Origin: Phycisphaerales bacterium
Lineage (GTDB): Bacteria > Planctomycetota > Phycisphaerae > Phycisphaerales > UBA1924
Assembly: GCA_029260265.1 (NCBI GenBank)
Contig: JAJDDO010000026.1
Span: forward strand, 430,258 to 494,257
Length of the DNA: 64,000 nt
Reading direction: 5' to 3'
Notes under the pieces: generated by a model
What the model saw: only the letters and a program-made list of their open reading frames with translations
What the model was told of the DNA's origin: nothing
Database searches by the model: none
Made by a program: the position numbers and the translations under genes
Shown here: positions 53,023 through 62,994 of the stretch, piece by piece
How positions within the stretch are numbered: position 1 is the stretch's first letter
How the letters are laid out: each line of letters starts with the position of its first letter

Positions 53023-56000
53023 ATGTTCAATAAAATGTGTGGATTGGTCTTCGGCATGGCGGCTTGCTCTGCTGCAACATTTGGAGCCGATGAAGGACTG
53101 ATTCAGTTCCCATGCATCTCTCCAGATGGGCAGAGCATCGTGTTTTCTGCGGGGGGCGATCTGTGGGCGATTGATGCAGCGGGCGGGGTGGCTTCGCGTC
53201 TGACGGTCCATCCGGGCATCGAAACGCGGTCTTTCTTTTCGCCCGACGGAAGCGTGCTGTGCTTCGAATCAAACCGGGACGGCGCCCAGAACATCTACAC
53301 CCTTGATCTCGATGGTGATGGGGGATCGATGTATGCGACAGACCTTGAGCAGGTGACCGTCTCGGACAGGGCGCACACACTGAGCGGGTTTTCAAGCGAC
53401 GGCGATTATGTGCTCTTCTCGGCATCAATTTATCCAGAGATCTATCGCCATGTCAGCATGTTCCGTTCTCCTATTGATGGAGGACCGATGGAACCGATTT
53501 CCAATGCATTCGGGCGCATGCCTACAGAGAGTGTCGATGGCGAATGGACCTACTTCAATCGTGGCTATTTTTACCCGCACCGCACGGCTTATCGCGGTCC
53601 TGGGAACATTGATCTCTGGCGGATGAGCAAAGACGGGGTGACCTTCGAAAGGCTCACGAGCTTTGAAGGTAACGATATGAACTCTTGCCCGCTCGCCGAT
53701 GGGTCGATGGTGTACCTCTCCAGCCGAGACGGGCAGTACAATGTGTGGAAGATGCGTGCGGATAAGAATGATTCTTCAAGCAAAGACGCGATCAAGCAGC
53801 TTACCTTCTTTCAGCCCGAGGATACGGTGGGCACGATCGCTCATGGCGTGCGAGATCTTTCGGTCAGCGCAGACGGCAAGACCGCGGTGTTTGTTGTGTG
53901 GAACACGCTGTACTCGCTGGACCTCACCAAGAACAAGCCAAAGCCGCGTGCGATCAAGGTCCTGCTCGGTTCGGATACCGAACGGGATCGAGTAGAGCAA
54001 ACCGATGTTTCCGCCCGTGTAACTGAGGCGGCTATTCATCCGAGCGGCGAAGCAGTTGCGGTTTCGGCCCGCGGCGAGTTGTTTTTACGCAGCACCAAGG
54101 ACGATCGAAGCACGCGGCGGATCACCAACACCCCTCATCGGGAAGGATCGCTGGCCTGGAGCCCTGATGGATCCGTGCTCTACTATGCGAGTGATACCGA
54201 TGCCGGGTTGGGCACCATATTCTCGGTGAGCGTCACGCTCGCAGAAGAGGATTTGTTGCCCACCGAACCAGAGGCTGTCCAAGAAGAGGCCGTTGAGGGA
54301 GAGACCGAAGCAGGATCTGAACCTGAGCCTACAGAAGTTGAAGCCGACGGACAAAATTCGGCGTCCGAAGAGCAGCCCGTCGAGGATTTAGAATCCAGCG
54401 ATGAAACGGCGGAGGAAGTTGAAGAGCCTGAAGAGCCGAAGATTGATTGGGGCAAGCGGTGGGGCGGTGCGTTGCGGTTCGAGATCGCTGAGATCGTCGC
54501 ACTTGATGCCCCGGTTTACTCACCTACGCCCTCGCCGGATGGGAAGAAGCTACTCTTTAAGAGGGATCGCGGCGATGTTATGATGCGAGACCTTGAGACC
54601 GGAATTGACCGCCTGCTCTTCGAGTCTTGGTCAGACCCGGTCGTGCATTGGGTGTCGGACTCGCGGCATGTGTATTTTGAGAACTCTGATCTTGATTTCA
54701 ACTCTGATATTTTCTTGCTCGATACTGCGATCGACGAAGAAGGGAATGCCTCTAAGCCGGTCAATCTCTCTCAGCACCCTGATATTGATCACTCGCCTCG
54801 CATGTCGCACGATGGCAAGGTGTTGACCTTCCTGAGTGATCGTGACAACCAGAACTGGGAGTTTGATGTGTACGCGGTCTACCTCGACAAGTCACTCGAG
54901 GGGATGCCCAAGTACCAGCTTGATGAGTACTTCAGCGATGCCGCCAAAGCAGCCAAGAAGCTGAAGCCACTCGCTGAGGACGACGAGAAAGAGGGCGATG
55001 AGCAGGAAGAAATAGACGAGTTGGTATTCGATGTCGATGATGCATTCTTGCGCATTCGACGGCTTACATCAACGCCGAGCTCGGAATCAGAGCTTCAACT
55101 GACTCCGGGTGGCGATCGGGTCTTGTTTACAACCTCGAACGATGGAAGCACCGCGTTTGTTTCGGTGGATCATCGCGGCAAAGACCAGAAGACGATCTAT
55201 TCCGGATCGGTGAGCGACGCCCGTATGACGATCGACGGCTCGGCTGTTTCGTTCGTGGCATCAGGGCGGGCACGAAAGGGGGCGCCTGGCGGCGGGAAAG
55301 CGGAAACGCTTGGTATCAACGCCACCATCTCGATCGATCGCGGCGATGAACGAACACAAAAGTTCCATGAAACAGCGCGCCGGTTCGGGCAATCCTTCTA
55401 TCACCCAACAATGAAGGGGCTTGATTGGGATCTGATCACGCAGCGATACGAGGAGTTGACCTCAACCACACTCACAAAGCAAGCGTTCCAGAGACTGGTC
55501 AATCTGATGTTTGGCGAGGTCAACGGATCGCATACTGGGATATGGGGCGGCGACGGTTTTTCTGCACCGTCCTCCCGCAATGGGTACCTCGGTATTGACT
55601 TTTCTGTTGCTCTTCATGGTTACCGCATTGACGCAGTCATGACCGGCGGCGTGCTTGATGAGATGAATGACGGCCCAGCAGTCGGCGATGTGCTCGTTTC
55701 GATTGATGGGAATCTGCTCGCGGATGATTCAACCGCGAGTGGATTGCGAGATCTGCACGCATCGCTCGCGGGGCTCGCGGGAAAAGAGATTTTGCTTGAA
55801 TATGCTCGGTTCGATGAGGACGGAGTGAAAACAGTGCACTATGGATTGGTCACGCCGAGTTCCTACGGCACCGCATCGGTCGTACGGTACAACAACGAAG
55901 TTCTGCGGAGAAGGGGTCTTGTTGAGGCTCGTTCCAACGGGCGGCTTGGTTATTTGCATATTCGTTCGATGGGAATGGCATCCGTGCGCGACTTTGAGCG

Positions 56001-56520
56001 AGATCTGTATGCGGCGGCTCATGGAAAAGAGGGGTTGGTGATTGATGTCCGCGACAACGGCGGCGGATGGACCACGGATATCCTTCTCGCCTCGCTGACC
56101 GCGCCTGCGCACGCCTACACGATCCCTCGTGGAGCAAACCCCGAGGATGTCCAGTTTGATAGCTATCCGCGAGATCGCAGGCTTATTTATGCGTGGAATC
56201 GTCCGATCAGCGTGCTGATCAATCAGCATTCGTTCTCGAATGCGGAAATCTTTGCACACTCGATCAAAACCACCGGGCGGGGCACCATTGTTGGGACCCA
56301 GACCTTTGGCGGCGTGATATCCACCGGTTCGTTCTCGTTGATTGATGGCACGACCGTCCGCCGACCCTTCCGTGGATGGTACCTGCCAGATGGAACGGAC
56401 ATGGAAAGCAATGGCACGCTACCAGATATTGATGTTCCACAAACGCCAATGGATGAAGTGCGGGGGATTGATCGGCAGCTGAACGCTGCAGTCGATGCGA
56501 TGCTTCAGGACCTTGAGTGA
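53023..56520 (+). CDS. Tricorn-like S41 protease with beta-propeller and PDZ domains
   Basis: 1165 aa. Signal peptide about residues 1-22 (MFNKMCGLVFGMAACSAATF). WD40/TolB-like propeller blades follow (GLIQFPCISPDGQSIVFSAG and others), an acidic low-complexity insert at roughly residues 405-475, a second propeller part, a helical core, PDZ (GPAVGDVLVSIDGNLLADDS), and the S41 core. His837 in EVNGSHTGIWG, and NQHSFSNAEIFAHSIK with the predicted nucleophile Ser1072, are present. Likely digests peptides in the periplasm. Convergent with a second tricorn-like gene. Domain borders are estimates. Confidence 0.9.
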   Translation: MFNKMCGLVFGMAACSAATFGADEGLIQFPCISPDGQSIVFSAGGDLWAIDAAGGVASRLTVHPGIETRSFFSPDGSVLCFESNRDGAQNIYTLDLDGDGGSMYATDLEQVTVSDRAHTLSGFSSDGDYVLFSASIYPEIYRHVSMFRSPIDGGPMEPISNAFGRMPTESVDGEWTYFNRGYFYPHRTAYRGPGNIDLWRMSKDGVTFERLTSFEGNDMNSCPLADGSMVYLSSRDGQYNVWKMRADKNDSSSKDAIKQLTFFQPEDTVGTIAHGVRDLSVSADGKTAVFVVWNTLYSLDLTKNKPKPRAIKVLLGSDTERDRVEQTDVSARVTEAAIHPSGEAVAVSARGELFLRSTKDDRSTRRITNTPHREGSLAWSPDGSVLYYASDTDAGLGTIFSVSVTLAEEDLLPTEPEAVQEEAVEGETEAGSEPEPTEVEADGQNSASEEQPVEDLESSDETAEEVEEPEEPKIDWGKRWGGALRFEIAEIVALDAPVYSPTPSPDGKKLLFKRDRGDVMMRDLETGIDRLLFESWSDPVVHWVSDSRHVYFENSDLDFNSDIFLLDTAIDEEGNASKPVNLSQHPDIDHSPRMSHDGKVLTFLSDRDNQNWEFDVYAVYLDKSLEGMPKYQLDEYFSDAAKAAKKLKPLAEDDEKEGDEQEEIDELVFDVDDAFLRIRRLTSTPSSESELQLTPGGDRVLFTTSNDGSTAFVSVDHRGKDQKTIYSGSVSDARMTIDGSAVSFVASGRARKGAPGGGKAETLGINATISIDRGDERTQKFHETARRFGQSFYHPTMKGLDWDLITQRYEELTSTTLTKQAFQRLVNLMFGEVNGSHTGIWGGDGFSAPSSRNGYLGIDFSVALHGYRIDAVMTGGVLDEMNDGPAVGDVLVSIDGNLLADDSTASGLRDLHASLAGLAGKEILLEYARFDEDGVKTVHYGLVTPSSYGTASVVRYNNEVLRRRGLVEARSNGRLGYLHIRSMGMASVRDFERDLYAAAHGKEGLVIDVRDNGGGWTTDILLASLTAPAHAYTIPRGANPEDVQFDSYPRDRRLIYAWNRPISVLINQHSFSNAEIFAHSIKTTGRGTIVGTQTFGGVISTGSFSLIDGTTVRRPFRGWYLPDGTDMESNGTLPDIDVPQTPMDEVRGIDRQLNAAVDAMLQDLE

Positions 56521-56550
56521 GTATGGATTAGCAAAGTAGTCTGAGGCCAA

Positions 56551-56584
56551 AGAAAAAGAGCCCGACGGAACACCGTCGGGCTCT
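56551..56584. terminator. Bidirectional terminator between the two tricorn-like genes
   Basis: A 12-bp perfect stem AGAGCCCGACGG / CCGTCGGGCTCT (56557-56568, 56573-56584) with a 4-nt loop. The minus strand continues into T-rich sequence; the plus strand has ATTCATTTC. Confidence 0.9.
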
Positions 56585-56608
56585 ATTCATTTCGCTATTG
56601 CATGTGGT

Positions 56609-59600
56609 TTACTTGTCCGCTTCGTCGATACCAACCTCGGTACGAACGGGTGGTGTTGGACGCTTCGGTGGTGTGTATCCATTCACCTTAATTTCATTGA
56701 GCAGATGCTCGATCGCAACATCAAGCTGGGGATCCGCACCGTCCTGCATCAACGCGGGGTCGGCTTCAACGACGATGTCTGCATCAACACCGTGCCCCTC
56801 GATGCCCCATGTCCCATCGAGCTCATAGAACCCGAAGTTGGGAACGGTCACAGCACCACCATCGATAAGCGGCGGCACTCCGGAGATGCCCACAAGCCCG
56901 CCCCATGTGCGTGTCCCGATGAGCTTGCCGAGGTTGTGATGACGGAAAAGCCATGGGAACATATCGCCACCGGAACCGGCGTTTCCATTGATCAGCATGG
57001 CCTTTGGTCCCTGATGCGAATCGTATGGCCACGGCCAGTCGGCCCCGTCGCGACGGTACCACATGTTGGTCTGTGGGCGATCGAGCAGCTCGATGAATCG
57101 GTTGGGGATCTGCCCGCCGCCGTTCCAGCGTTCATCGATCATGAGCGCTTCTTTCCCCGCCTGCCCGTAGAACTGACGGAAGAGCTCGTTTTGACCCTGC
57201 ACGCCGGTGTTGGGAACATAGATGTACCCGATTTTACCATCCGAAGCCTCGTCAACATACCGGCGGTTGGCTTCGACCCATGCGCGGTACCGGAGGTTCG
57301 TCTCCGATCCCATTGGCTTGATGGTTACCTCACGCTCGTTGATCTCATCCTCTTCGCCCTCGAACGAGGACATGATGGTCAGGGTGGTGGGGGTCCCGGC
57401 AAGCCCGACAAATGAAGCCCAGGGATCGATCGAGGTATCAACCGCTATGCCATTGATGGCGGTGATGATGTCACCTTCCGAAACACCGAGGGCATATTGA
57501 GACAAGGGTCCGATCGCGTCGGTATCCCACGGGGCTCCTCGGTAGATTTTGGTGATCTCAAAGCCGGACTGATCGTCTGAGCTGGCAACCGCAAAGTCTG
57601 CGCCGAGCATGCCGACATTCTGGTTTGGCTGACCATCGAAGTCACCGCCGAACGAGTACGAATGCCCGACATTGAGCTCGCCGATGAGTTCCCCGATGAT
57701 GTAGGCAACATCCTCACGAGAAACGGCATCGTCGACCATCGGGAGGTAGTGAGCGAGTACGCCATCCCAATCAACCCCGTGCATGTTCTTCACATAGAAG
57801 AAATCACGCTGACGGCGCCACGCGTCGGTCACAAGCTCGCGCCATTCTTCGCGAAGATTGACGGTCTTGCGGAGTTTCATGCTTAGCGGCTTGGCGGTCT
57901 GACCTGGCTTGGCATCGACCACCCCAAAGCCGACGGGGGTCTGGGCGACGAGTTTCTTCTGATCGCCAGACATGCTAAAGCCGAACGCAACGCCGAGCAC
58001 GGTCTTCTCACTCGGGTCATCTGCGCGAGGATCAATGAGTTTCAAGGAAGCGGCACCCGAGCTGGCACGGATGTATAGCAGCTCGCCCTTGTCGTTGGAT
58101 GCAAGATTGCCGAACCGTCCGGATGCGACTCCAAGGTCGCGAGCCCTTGCCTCGAAGTTTTCGAAGTCAATCTCGACGGTTTCACTTGCTTCCTCTGATT
58201 CAGCAGCCACTTCTCCGAGTTCTTCCTCAGAGATATCGCGCGTCGTCCGTGTCGCTGACCAGGTACCGGTCATGCCGAGTTGCTTGAGTTCCCAAGTCCC
58301 AGACATCTCATCCCTGTTGACGGTGCCGGTCTGGGCAATGGTCATCCCCTCGTCATTCGATTCAAGATACAGCGTTCCTGCATCGGCATCCCACTTGACC
58401 ACATCGCCAAGGTCATCGGTTTCGCCTTGCGATTCAGATTGACCAGAGATGTTTCCCTCATCGTCCACAATGATCATGAGCGAGAAGGCGATCTCATCGG
58501 TAGGCATGCCGAGCGCAGCAAAGCCCTTGGCCATGCCGTCCCATTTTCCCCACAATGGATGCTCGGTGTCATATCCGTCAAGATATGCGGCATCATCGTC
58601 GCTCGCTTCGTCCGACTCCTCTGCGGATTCATCCGAAGAATCCTCGGCATCATCTGCTGAATCATCTTCCCAAGTTTCATCGTCAGATTCGAGAAGATGC
58701 GGGTTCTCTACTTCCTCGTTAAGTGGAACTGCGAGCAATCGCCCGGTGTTGGCATAAACAAAGGTCGATCCTACATCTTCATACTGAGGCGAAGTAAAAT
58801 CGCGGTTCGATGTGTAAAACAAGTAATCGCCCTTGCTCGAGAACACTGGGCTTGTGTCGGTAAAGAATCCGGATGTCACCTGCTGCAGGTCTCCGGTCTC
58901 GGTGTCATAAATCCAGACTACTGAGCTGATCAGCGAGTCCTTGGTGCCATGGGCATAGGTGATCCACCGTGAATCATGCGACCATGAAATGGCGGGCTGG
59001 CCGCCGAGTGGATCGGTATCAAAGAGACTCGCTTCGCCTGTTTCCACATCGATGAGTTTCATCTCGCCGGCTTTGTCAACCGTGTAGATGGTCTTCGAGT
59101 CCGGCGACCAAGAGGCGGCCATGAAGTAGGTCTTGTTGCCCGTTGTCAGTTGACGGCTTTCGCCCTTTCCATCAGACTGGGCGATGTACAACTCGTACTC
59201 GCCCCCTTCGTCAGAGAAATACGCGATCCATCGTCCGTCTGGGCTCCAAGCCGGGAGTCTCTCAGACGCACCCGATGTGTTTGTAATTTGCCTGGGCGCG
59301 CCATTCTCAACCGGTACGGTCCAGATATCGCCCCGTGCTTCAGCGACAACGCGCAGCCCGGTCGAGGAAAGCCCGCCGGATTGAAGTTGAGCCGATGCGT
59401 CGACGGTCTTGGGCCTCAATGACTCGCGAGCACCGGGAATTGAAATCTCAACGGGCTTTGATTTCTTATTGCCAAGATTCAGCAGATGAATCTGTGAGCC
59501 AAGCTGGAACACGATCTCGCCCCTGCTTGCATCGACCGGGCCCATCGAGGGGAACTTAACATCATTGTCCTCGAAGTGCGTGATCTGCTCATGGCTGTCT

Positions 59601-60331
59601 TTTTTGGGATCGTATCGCCAGATGTTTAGCCTGGATTCCTCTCCATTGTCAGAGAGGTAATACAGCTTATCCTTGTGCCACATCGGGATGGTGTCGGTGC
59701 CTTCCCAGCTGGTGACCTTGCGGGACTCATTGGTGTTGAGATTGTACAGCCAAATATCTGTCGCCAACCCGCCACGGTACCGCTTCCAGGTTCGGTTGTC
59801 CCGAGAGTTTGGTGTGTAGGCAAGCCACTCGCCATCTGGGCTGATCGAACCGGTGGCGCCATAAGGCACGGGTGTTGATGCTGGAATCCCTCCGTCAGCT
59901 GAGACAGTAAAGAGTTTTTGGTGAGCTGCGTTGCCGCTCAACCCGTTGAAAGAGAAGAGCAGCGTACCGTCCTTGTTCCAGTCCAGCAATCGTTCATTCG
60001 CAGGATGGTGGGTGACCCGGTAAGGGATTCCCCCATCGGCGTCGACTGTGTAGATATCACGATCGCCGTCGTAGTTTCCGACGAATGCGATGGAGCTGGC
60101 ATCTGCGTTGAACTTTGGATGCTGTTCTTGCCCTGCTGGGCTTGCAACCGGGCGTGCCTGCCCACCCTTTCGATCGACCATCCAGAGGTCGTTGGCATAC
60201 ACGAAGACGATGTCATCCTTGCTGACATCGGGGTACCTGAACATACCAGAATGGGGCTGGTCTTCTGCGATCAGCGGAGTCGCAGCTGCAGCGGTGCCAA
60301 CAAGTGCGAGAAGGAGCGTTGTTTTTTTCAT
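56609..60331 (-). CDS. Tricorn-type S41 protease with inserted beta domain
   Basis: 1240 aa. Signal peptide MKKTTLLLALVGTAAAATPL. Two propellers (for example MFRYPDVSKDDIVFVYANDL, PRQITNTSGASERLPAWSPD), an Asp/Ser/Glu-rich linker near residues 545-590 followed by an additional domain of about 110 residues (HPLWGKWDGMAKGFAALG to MTGTWSATRTTRD), then C1, PDZ and catalytic C2. The tricorn catalytic His (residue 890, NVGHSYSFGG) and Ser1120 in NGNAGSGGDMFPW are conserved. The inserted domain is not part of archaeal tricorn. Convergent with the other tricorn-like gene. Confidence 0.91.
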   Translation of the reverse strand: MKKTTLLLALVGTAAAATPLIAEDQPHSGMFRYPDVSKDDIVFVYANDLWMVDRKGGQARPVASPAGQEQHPKFNADASSIAFVGNYDGDRDIYTVDADGGIPYRVTHHPANERLLDWNKDGTLLFSFNGLSGNAAHQKLFTVSADGGIPASTPVPYGATGSISPDGEWLAYTPNSRDNRTWKRYRGGLATDIWLYNLNTNESRKVTSWEGTDTIPMWHKDKLYYLSDNGEESRLNIWRYDPKKDSHEQITHFEDNDVKFPSMGPVDASRGEIVFQLGSQIHLLNLGNKKSKPVEISIPGARESLRPKTVDASAQLQSGGLSSTGLRVVAEARGDIWTVPVENGAPRQITNTSGASERLPAWSPDGRWIAYFSDEGGEYELYIAQSDGKGESRQLTTGNKTYFMAASWSPDSKTIYTVDKAGEMKLIDVETGEASLFDTDPLGGQPAISWSHDSRWITYAHGTKDSLISSVVWIYDTETGDLQQVTSGFFTDTSPVFSSKGDYLFYTSNRDFTSPQYEDVGSTFVYANTGRLLAVPLNEEVENPHLLESDDETWEDDSADDAEDSSDESAEESDEASDDDAAYLDGYDTEHPLWGKWDGMAKGFAALGMPTDEIAFSLMIIVDDEGNISGQSESQGETDDLGDVVKWDADAGTLYLESNDEGMTIAQTGTVNRDEMSGTWELKQLGMTGTWSATRTTRDISEEELGEVAAESEEASETVEIDFENFEARARDLGVASGRFGNLASNDKGELLYIRASSGAASLKLIDPRADDPSEKTVLGVAFGFSMSGDQKKLVAQTPVGFGVVDAKPGQTAKPLSMKLRKTVNLREEWRELVTDAWRRQRDFFYVKNMHGVDWDGVLAHYLPMVDDAVSREDVAYIIGELIGELNVGHSYSFGGDFDGQPNQNVGMLGADFAVASSDDQSGFEITKIYRGAPWDTDAIGPLSQYALGVSEGDIITAINGIAVDTSIDPWASFVGLAGTPTTLTIMSSFEGEEDEINEREVTIKPMGSETNLRYRAWVEANRRYVDEASDGKIGYIYVPNTGVQGQNELFRQFYGQAGKEALMIDERWNGGGQIPNRFIELLDRPQTNMWYRRDGADWPWPYDSHQGPKAMLINGNAGSGGDMFPWLFRHHNLGKLIGTRTWGGLVGISGVPPLIDGGAVTVPNFGFYELDGTWGIEGHGVDADIVVEADPALMQDGADPQLDVAIEHLLNEIKVNGYTPPKRPTPPVRTEVGIDEADK

Positions 60332-60495
60332 TTCCGATTCCTGTGTTGCATGGAGGTGGGTGTCAAGAACTGCCCGGCTAGAGCGGGCGTGACTAGTTTA
60401 CTGGGAACTCTACTGGAAGGTTTCAACAGATCGGTTTGTTTTCTTTGATCTGGAGTTGATTTGGTGATAGGGGCGGCGAATAATCTCGTCCTGAT

Positions 60496-60569
<74 letters not shown>

Positions 60570-60915
60570 TTTCAAAGCCCGTATCGAAAGATTCTGGCCC
60601 CACGGAAAACGCTGAACACCGCCGAGAGACACGGCGGTGTTTTTCGTAGTCTACGCACCGTGGCGGGCGTTTCGGGCAATCGAGAATTCCTAGGTAGGTC
60701 TCTGATGTCGCGCGGGCCATAACCGGGCTTACTCCCTAGGTCGCTTGATTTGCCCGATTTGAGCCCAAAGTCTCTGAACTCTCGCCGAGAACCGGGTCTG
60801 GGTTATGAGGAGGTTGCGAGCAGTGAGCATGTCATGAAATTGAAAGCTTCCGGACCAGTTCGCACATCACGGCATAGGTACTTGTTGAGCATCCACTCAG
60901 CAGGAGTACCGCGAC
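60570..60915. other. Spacer between tRNA-fMet and the recombinase module
   Basis: Contains the tRNA terminator near its left end. Beyond that no ORF with supporting features. Pieces such as GGCCATAACCGGGC vaguely recall tRNA sequence but form no cloverleaf. Probably holds the promoter of the small gene at 60916 and possibly an attachment site; no exact repeat of the tRNA 3' end was found in it. Confidence 0.4.
60616..60644 (+). terminator. Rho-independent terminator of tRNA-fMet
   Basis: AACACCGCCG / CGGCGGTGTT stem with a 7-nt loop, followed by T residues (TTTTTCG). It lies about 46 nt past the tRNA. Confidence 0.85.
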
Positions 60916-61143
60916 ATGCCCAGATCGAGTTTCACTTCCGATTCCACGCGCCCGCCCGAGACCATGACCCCATCCGAACGCCGCGATGAGATCGTTGAGT
61001 TTCTCGGGAAGGCACTGCATCGTCTCCACAGCTCATCGCTCTCGATCTCAGAATCTTCACCACCGGCACTTGAAGATCGTGAAGATGACCGCCTCAGTGT
61101 GTCGCAAGAGACCACGAAGGGAGGCGAACATGCAAACAGTTGA
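60916..61143 (+). CDS. Small protein at head of recombinase module
   Basis: 75 aa, ATG 60916 with AGGAG 9 nt upstream. Helical segment SERRDEIVEFLGKALHRLHS after a Ser/Pro-rich start, then an acidic, charged tail. Proteins with this RRxEIxxxLxxAL-type helix occur just upstream of DUF2924 genes, so it is probably real. Function unknown. Its end overlaps the DUF2924 start by 14 nt. Confidence 0.6.
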   Translation: MPRSSFTSDSTRPPETMTPSERRDEIVEFLGKALHRLHSSSLSISESSPPALEDREDDRLSVSQETTKGGEHANS

Positions 61144-61630
61144 TCACGACGACATCTCAAGGCAGATCGTGGAGTTGAGCGCCATGACCACCGGCGAACT
61201 CGCTAAACGGTACCACGAGCTCCACGGCCAGCCAGTGCGGACCCGGCACCGCCAGTACCTCATCCGCAAGAATGCCTGGCGGATCCAGGCCAACGCCATG
61301 GGAGGGCTGTCTGAGCGTGCCAGGCGACGCGCGAAGGAGATCGCCAATGACGCCGATATCCGCGTGATGGCACCCAGATCGCTCATGTGCCCGCCTCAAG
61401 CGGAAGCTGGGGGCACGAGGGCTGCATCCTATCAACCGCGCGACCCAAGACTCCCCTCGCCCGGGTCGGCGATCGTCCGCCAGTACAAAGGCCGCACGTT
61501 CCGGGTGCTGGTGCTCGATGAGGGATTCGACTACGAGGGGGATCGGTACTCCACCCTCAGCGCCGTCGCCAAGCACATCACCGGCAGCCACATCAACGGG
61601 TTCCGATTCTTCCACCTCGGGAGCAAGTGA
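61130..61630 (+). CDS. DUF2924 domain protein
   Basis: 166 aa from ATG 61130 with GGGAGG just upstream; the longer frame has 48 unsupported codons. LSAMTTGELAKRYHELHGQP, RQYLIRKNAWRIQANAMGGL, SERARRRAKEIAND and the C-terminal VLDEGFDYEGDRYSTLSAVA plus KHITGSHINGFRFFHL match DUF2924, a family repeatedly found beside large serine recombinases. May be an accessory DNA-binding factor (inference). Stop overlaps the recombinase start (GTGA or TGATG). Confidence 0.88.
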   Translation: MQTVDHDDISRQIVELSAMTTGELAKRYHELHGQPVRTRHRQYLIRKNAWRIQANAMGGLSERARRRAKEIANDADIRVMAPRSLMCPPQAEAGGTRAASYQPRDPRLPSPGSAIVRQYKGRTFRVLVLDEGFDYEGDRYSTLSAVAKHITGSHINGFRFFHLGSK

Positions 61631-62994
61631 TGAGCACAAAGCAGAGCAAGCCGAAGCCCGAGCAAGCCACAGTCCGCTGTGCGATCTACACCCGCAAGTC
61701 CAGCGAGGAGGGACTTGATCAGGAGTTCAACTCCCTCGATGCCCAGCGGGAGAGCGCCGAGGCGTACATCACCAGCCAGAAGGCGCAGGGGTGGGTCTGC
61801 TCTCCCAAGCAGTACAATGACGGCGGCTTCTCCGGCGGGAGCATGGAGCGTCCCGCGCTCGACCAGCTCATCCGCGACATTGAAGCGGGGGAGATCGACT
61901 GCGTGGTCGTCTACAAGGTGGACCGCTTGAGTAGATCCCTGATGGACTTCTCGCGGATCATGGATGCCTTCGACGCCCACGGCGTGTCGTTTGTATCTGT
62001 GACCCAATCATTCAATACAACGAGCTCGATGGGGCGGCTGACCCTCAACATTCTCCTGAGCTTTGCCCAGTTTGAGCGGGAGATCATCGGCGAGCGGATC
62101 CGTGACAAGATCGCCGCCCAGAAGCGAAAGGGCAAGTGGACGGGCGGGGTGCCCGTGCTGGGCTACGACGTGGACCGGTCCGGGCCGAGCCCGCGGCTGG
62201 TGGTCAACGAGAGCGAAGCCGAACGCGTCCGTGCGATCTTCGATCTCTACCTCGAGCACCGGTCGCTGCTGCCGGTGGTCAAGGAACTCGCAGATCGTAA
62301 CTGGAAGAACAAGCGCCGCGAAACCAAGAAGGGCAGGATCATCGGCGACAAGCTCTTCGACAAGTCCATGCTCTACAACCACCTGACCAACACGCTGTAT
62401 CTCGGGCTGATCAGCCACAAGGGGGAGCGATACCCTGGTGAGCACGAGGCGATCATCAACAAGGACACTTTCGAGCGGGTCCAGAAGGTCCTCAAGCACA
62501 ACGGGCGCAGTGGGGGCGCGGAGGTCCGCAACAAGTACGGGGCGCTGCTGCGCGGGATCCTGCGCTGCAAGGCCTGCGATCGTGCGATGACGCACACCTT
62601 TACGACATCTCGGGGGAAGCACAACACGCAGTACCGCTACTACCGGTGCGTCGGCGCGATCAAGAGCGGCGCGTGCACATGCCCGTCGGGGTCGTTACCA
62701 GCTCCGGATATCGAGAAGGTGGTCGTTGAGGAGGCGAGTGCATTGCTGACGAAGCCGGCAGTTGCGAAGCATGTCCTCGCGGCGTGTCCTGTGATCGACA
62801 AGGCGTGGGCGAAGCTTGAAGTCAAGGACTTCGAGGGGCTGTGGGGGTGCCTGATCCCCCGTGAGCAGGCTCGGGTACTCAGGCTGCTGATCGAGCGTGT
62901 GGATTTCGACGCCGATGGTGGACAGATACAGGTGACCTTCCGGTCCTCTAGTGTGGGAGTGGGAGCCACGAACAACGGGAAAGAGGCGGCATGA
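61627..62994 (+). CDS. Large serine recombinase
   Basis: 455 aa from GTG 61627 (ATG 61630 also fits). The resolvase catalytic domain has CAIYTRKSSEEGLDQEFNSL with the nucleophile Ser, VVVYKVDRLSRSLMDFSRIM, and FEREIIGERIRDKIAAQKRK. The recombinase domain follows (GKWTGGVPVLGYDVDRSGPS), then a zinc ribbon RGILRCKACDRAMTHTF with later Cys residues (YRCVGAIKSGACTCP). No stretched coiled-coil is obvious. Such enzymes integrate phage, ICE or cassette elements at specific att sites. Coupled to its neighbours on both sides. Confidence 0.94.
   Translation: MMSTKQSKPKPEQATVRCAIYTRKSSEEGLDQEFNSLDAQRESAEAYITSQKAQGWVCSPKQYNDGGFSGGSMERPALDQLIRDIEAGEIDCVVVYKVDRLSRSLMDFSRIMDAFDAHGVSFVSVTQSFNTTSSMGRLTLNILLSFAQFEREIIGERIRDKIAAQKRKGKWTGGVPVLGYDVDRSGPSPRLVVNESEAERVRAIFDLYLEHRSLLPVVKELADRNWKNKRRETKKGRIIGDKLFDKSMLYNHLTNTLYLGLISHKGERYPGEHEAIINKDTFERVQKVLKHNGRSGGAEVRNKYGALLRGILRCKACDRAMTHTFTTSRGKHNTQYRYYRCVGAIKSGACTCPSGSLPAPDIEKVVVEEASALLTKPAVAKHVLAACPVIDKAWAKLEVKDFEGLWGCLIPREQARVLRLLIERVDFDADGGQIQVTFRSSSVGVGATNNGKEAA

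Noticed and set aside
62008..62622. 204-aa minus-strand ORF inside the serine recombinase
   Set aside because: Entirely antisense to the recombinase, no domain motif and no ribosome site supporting it.
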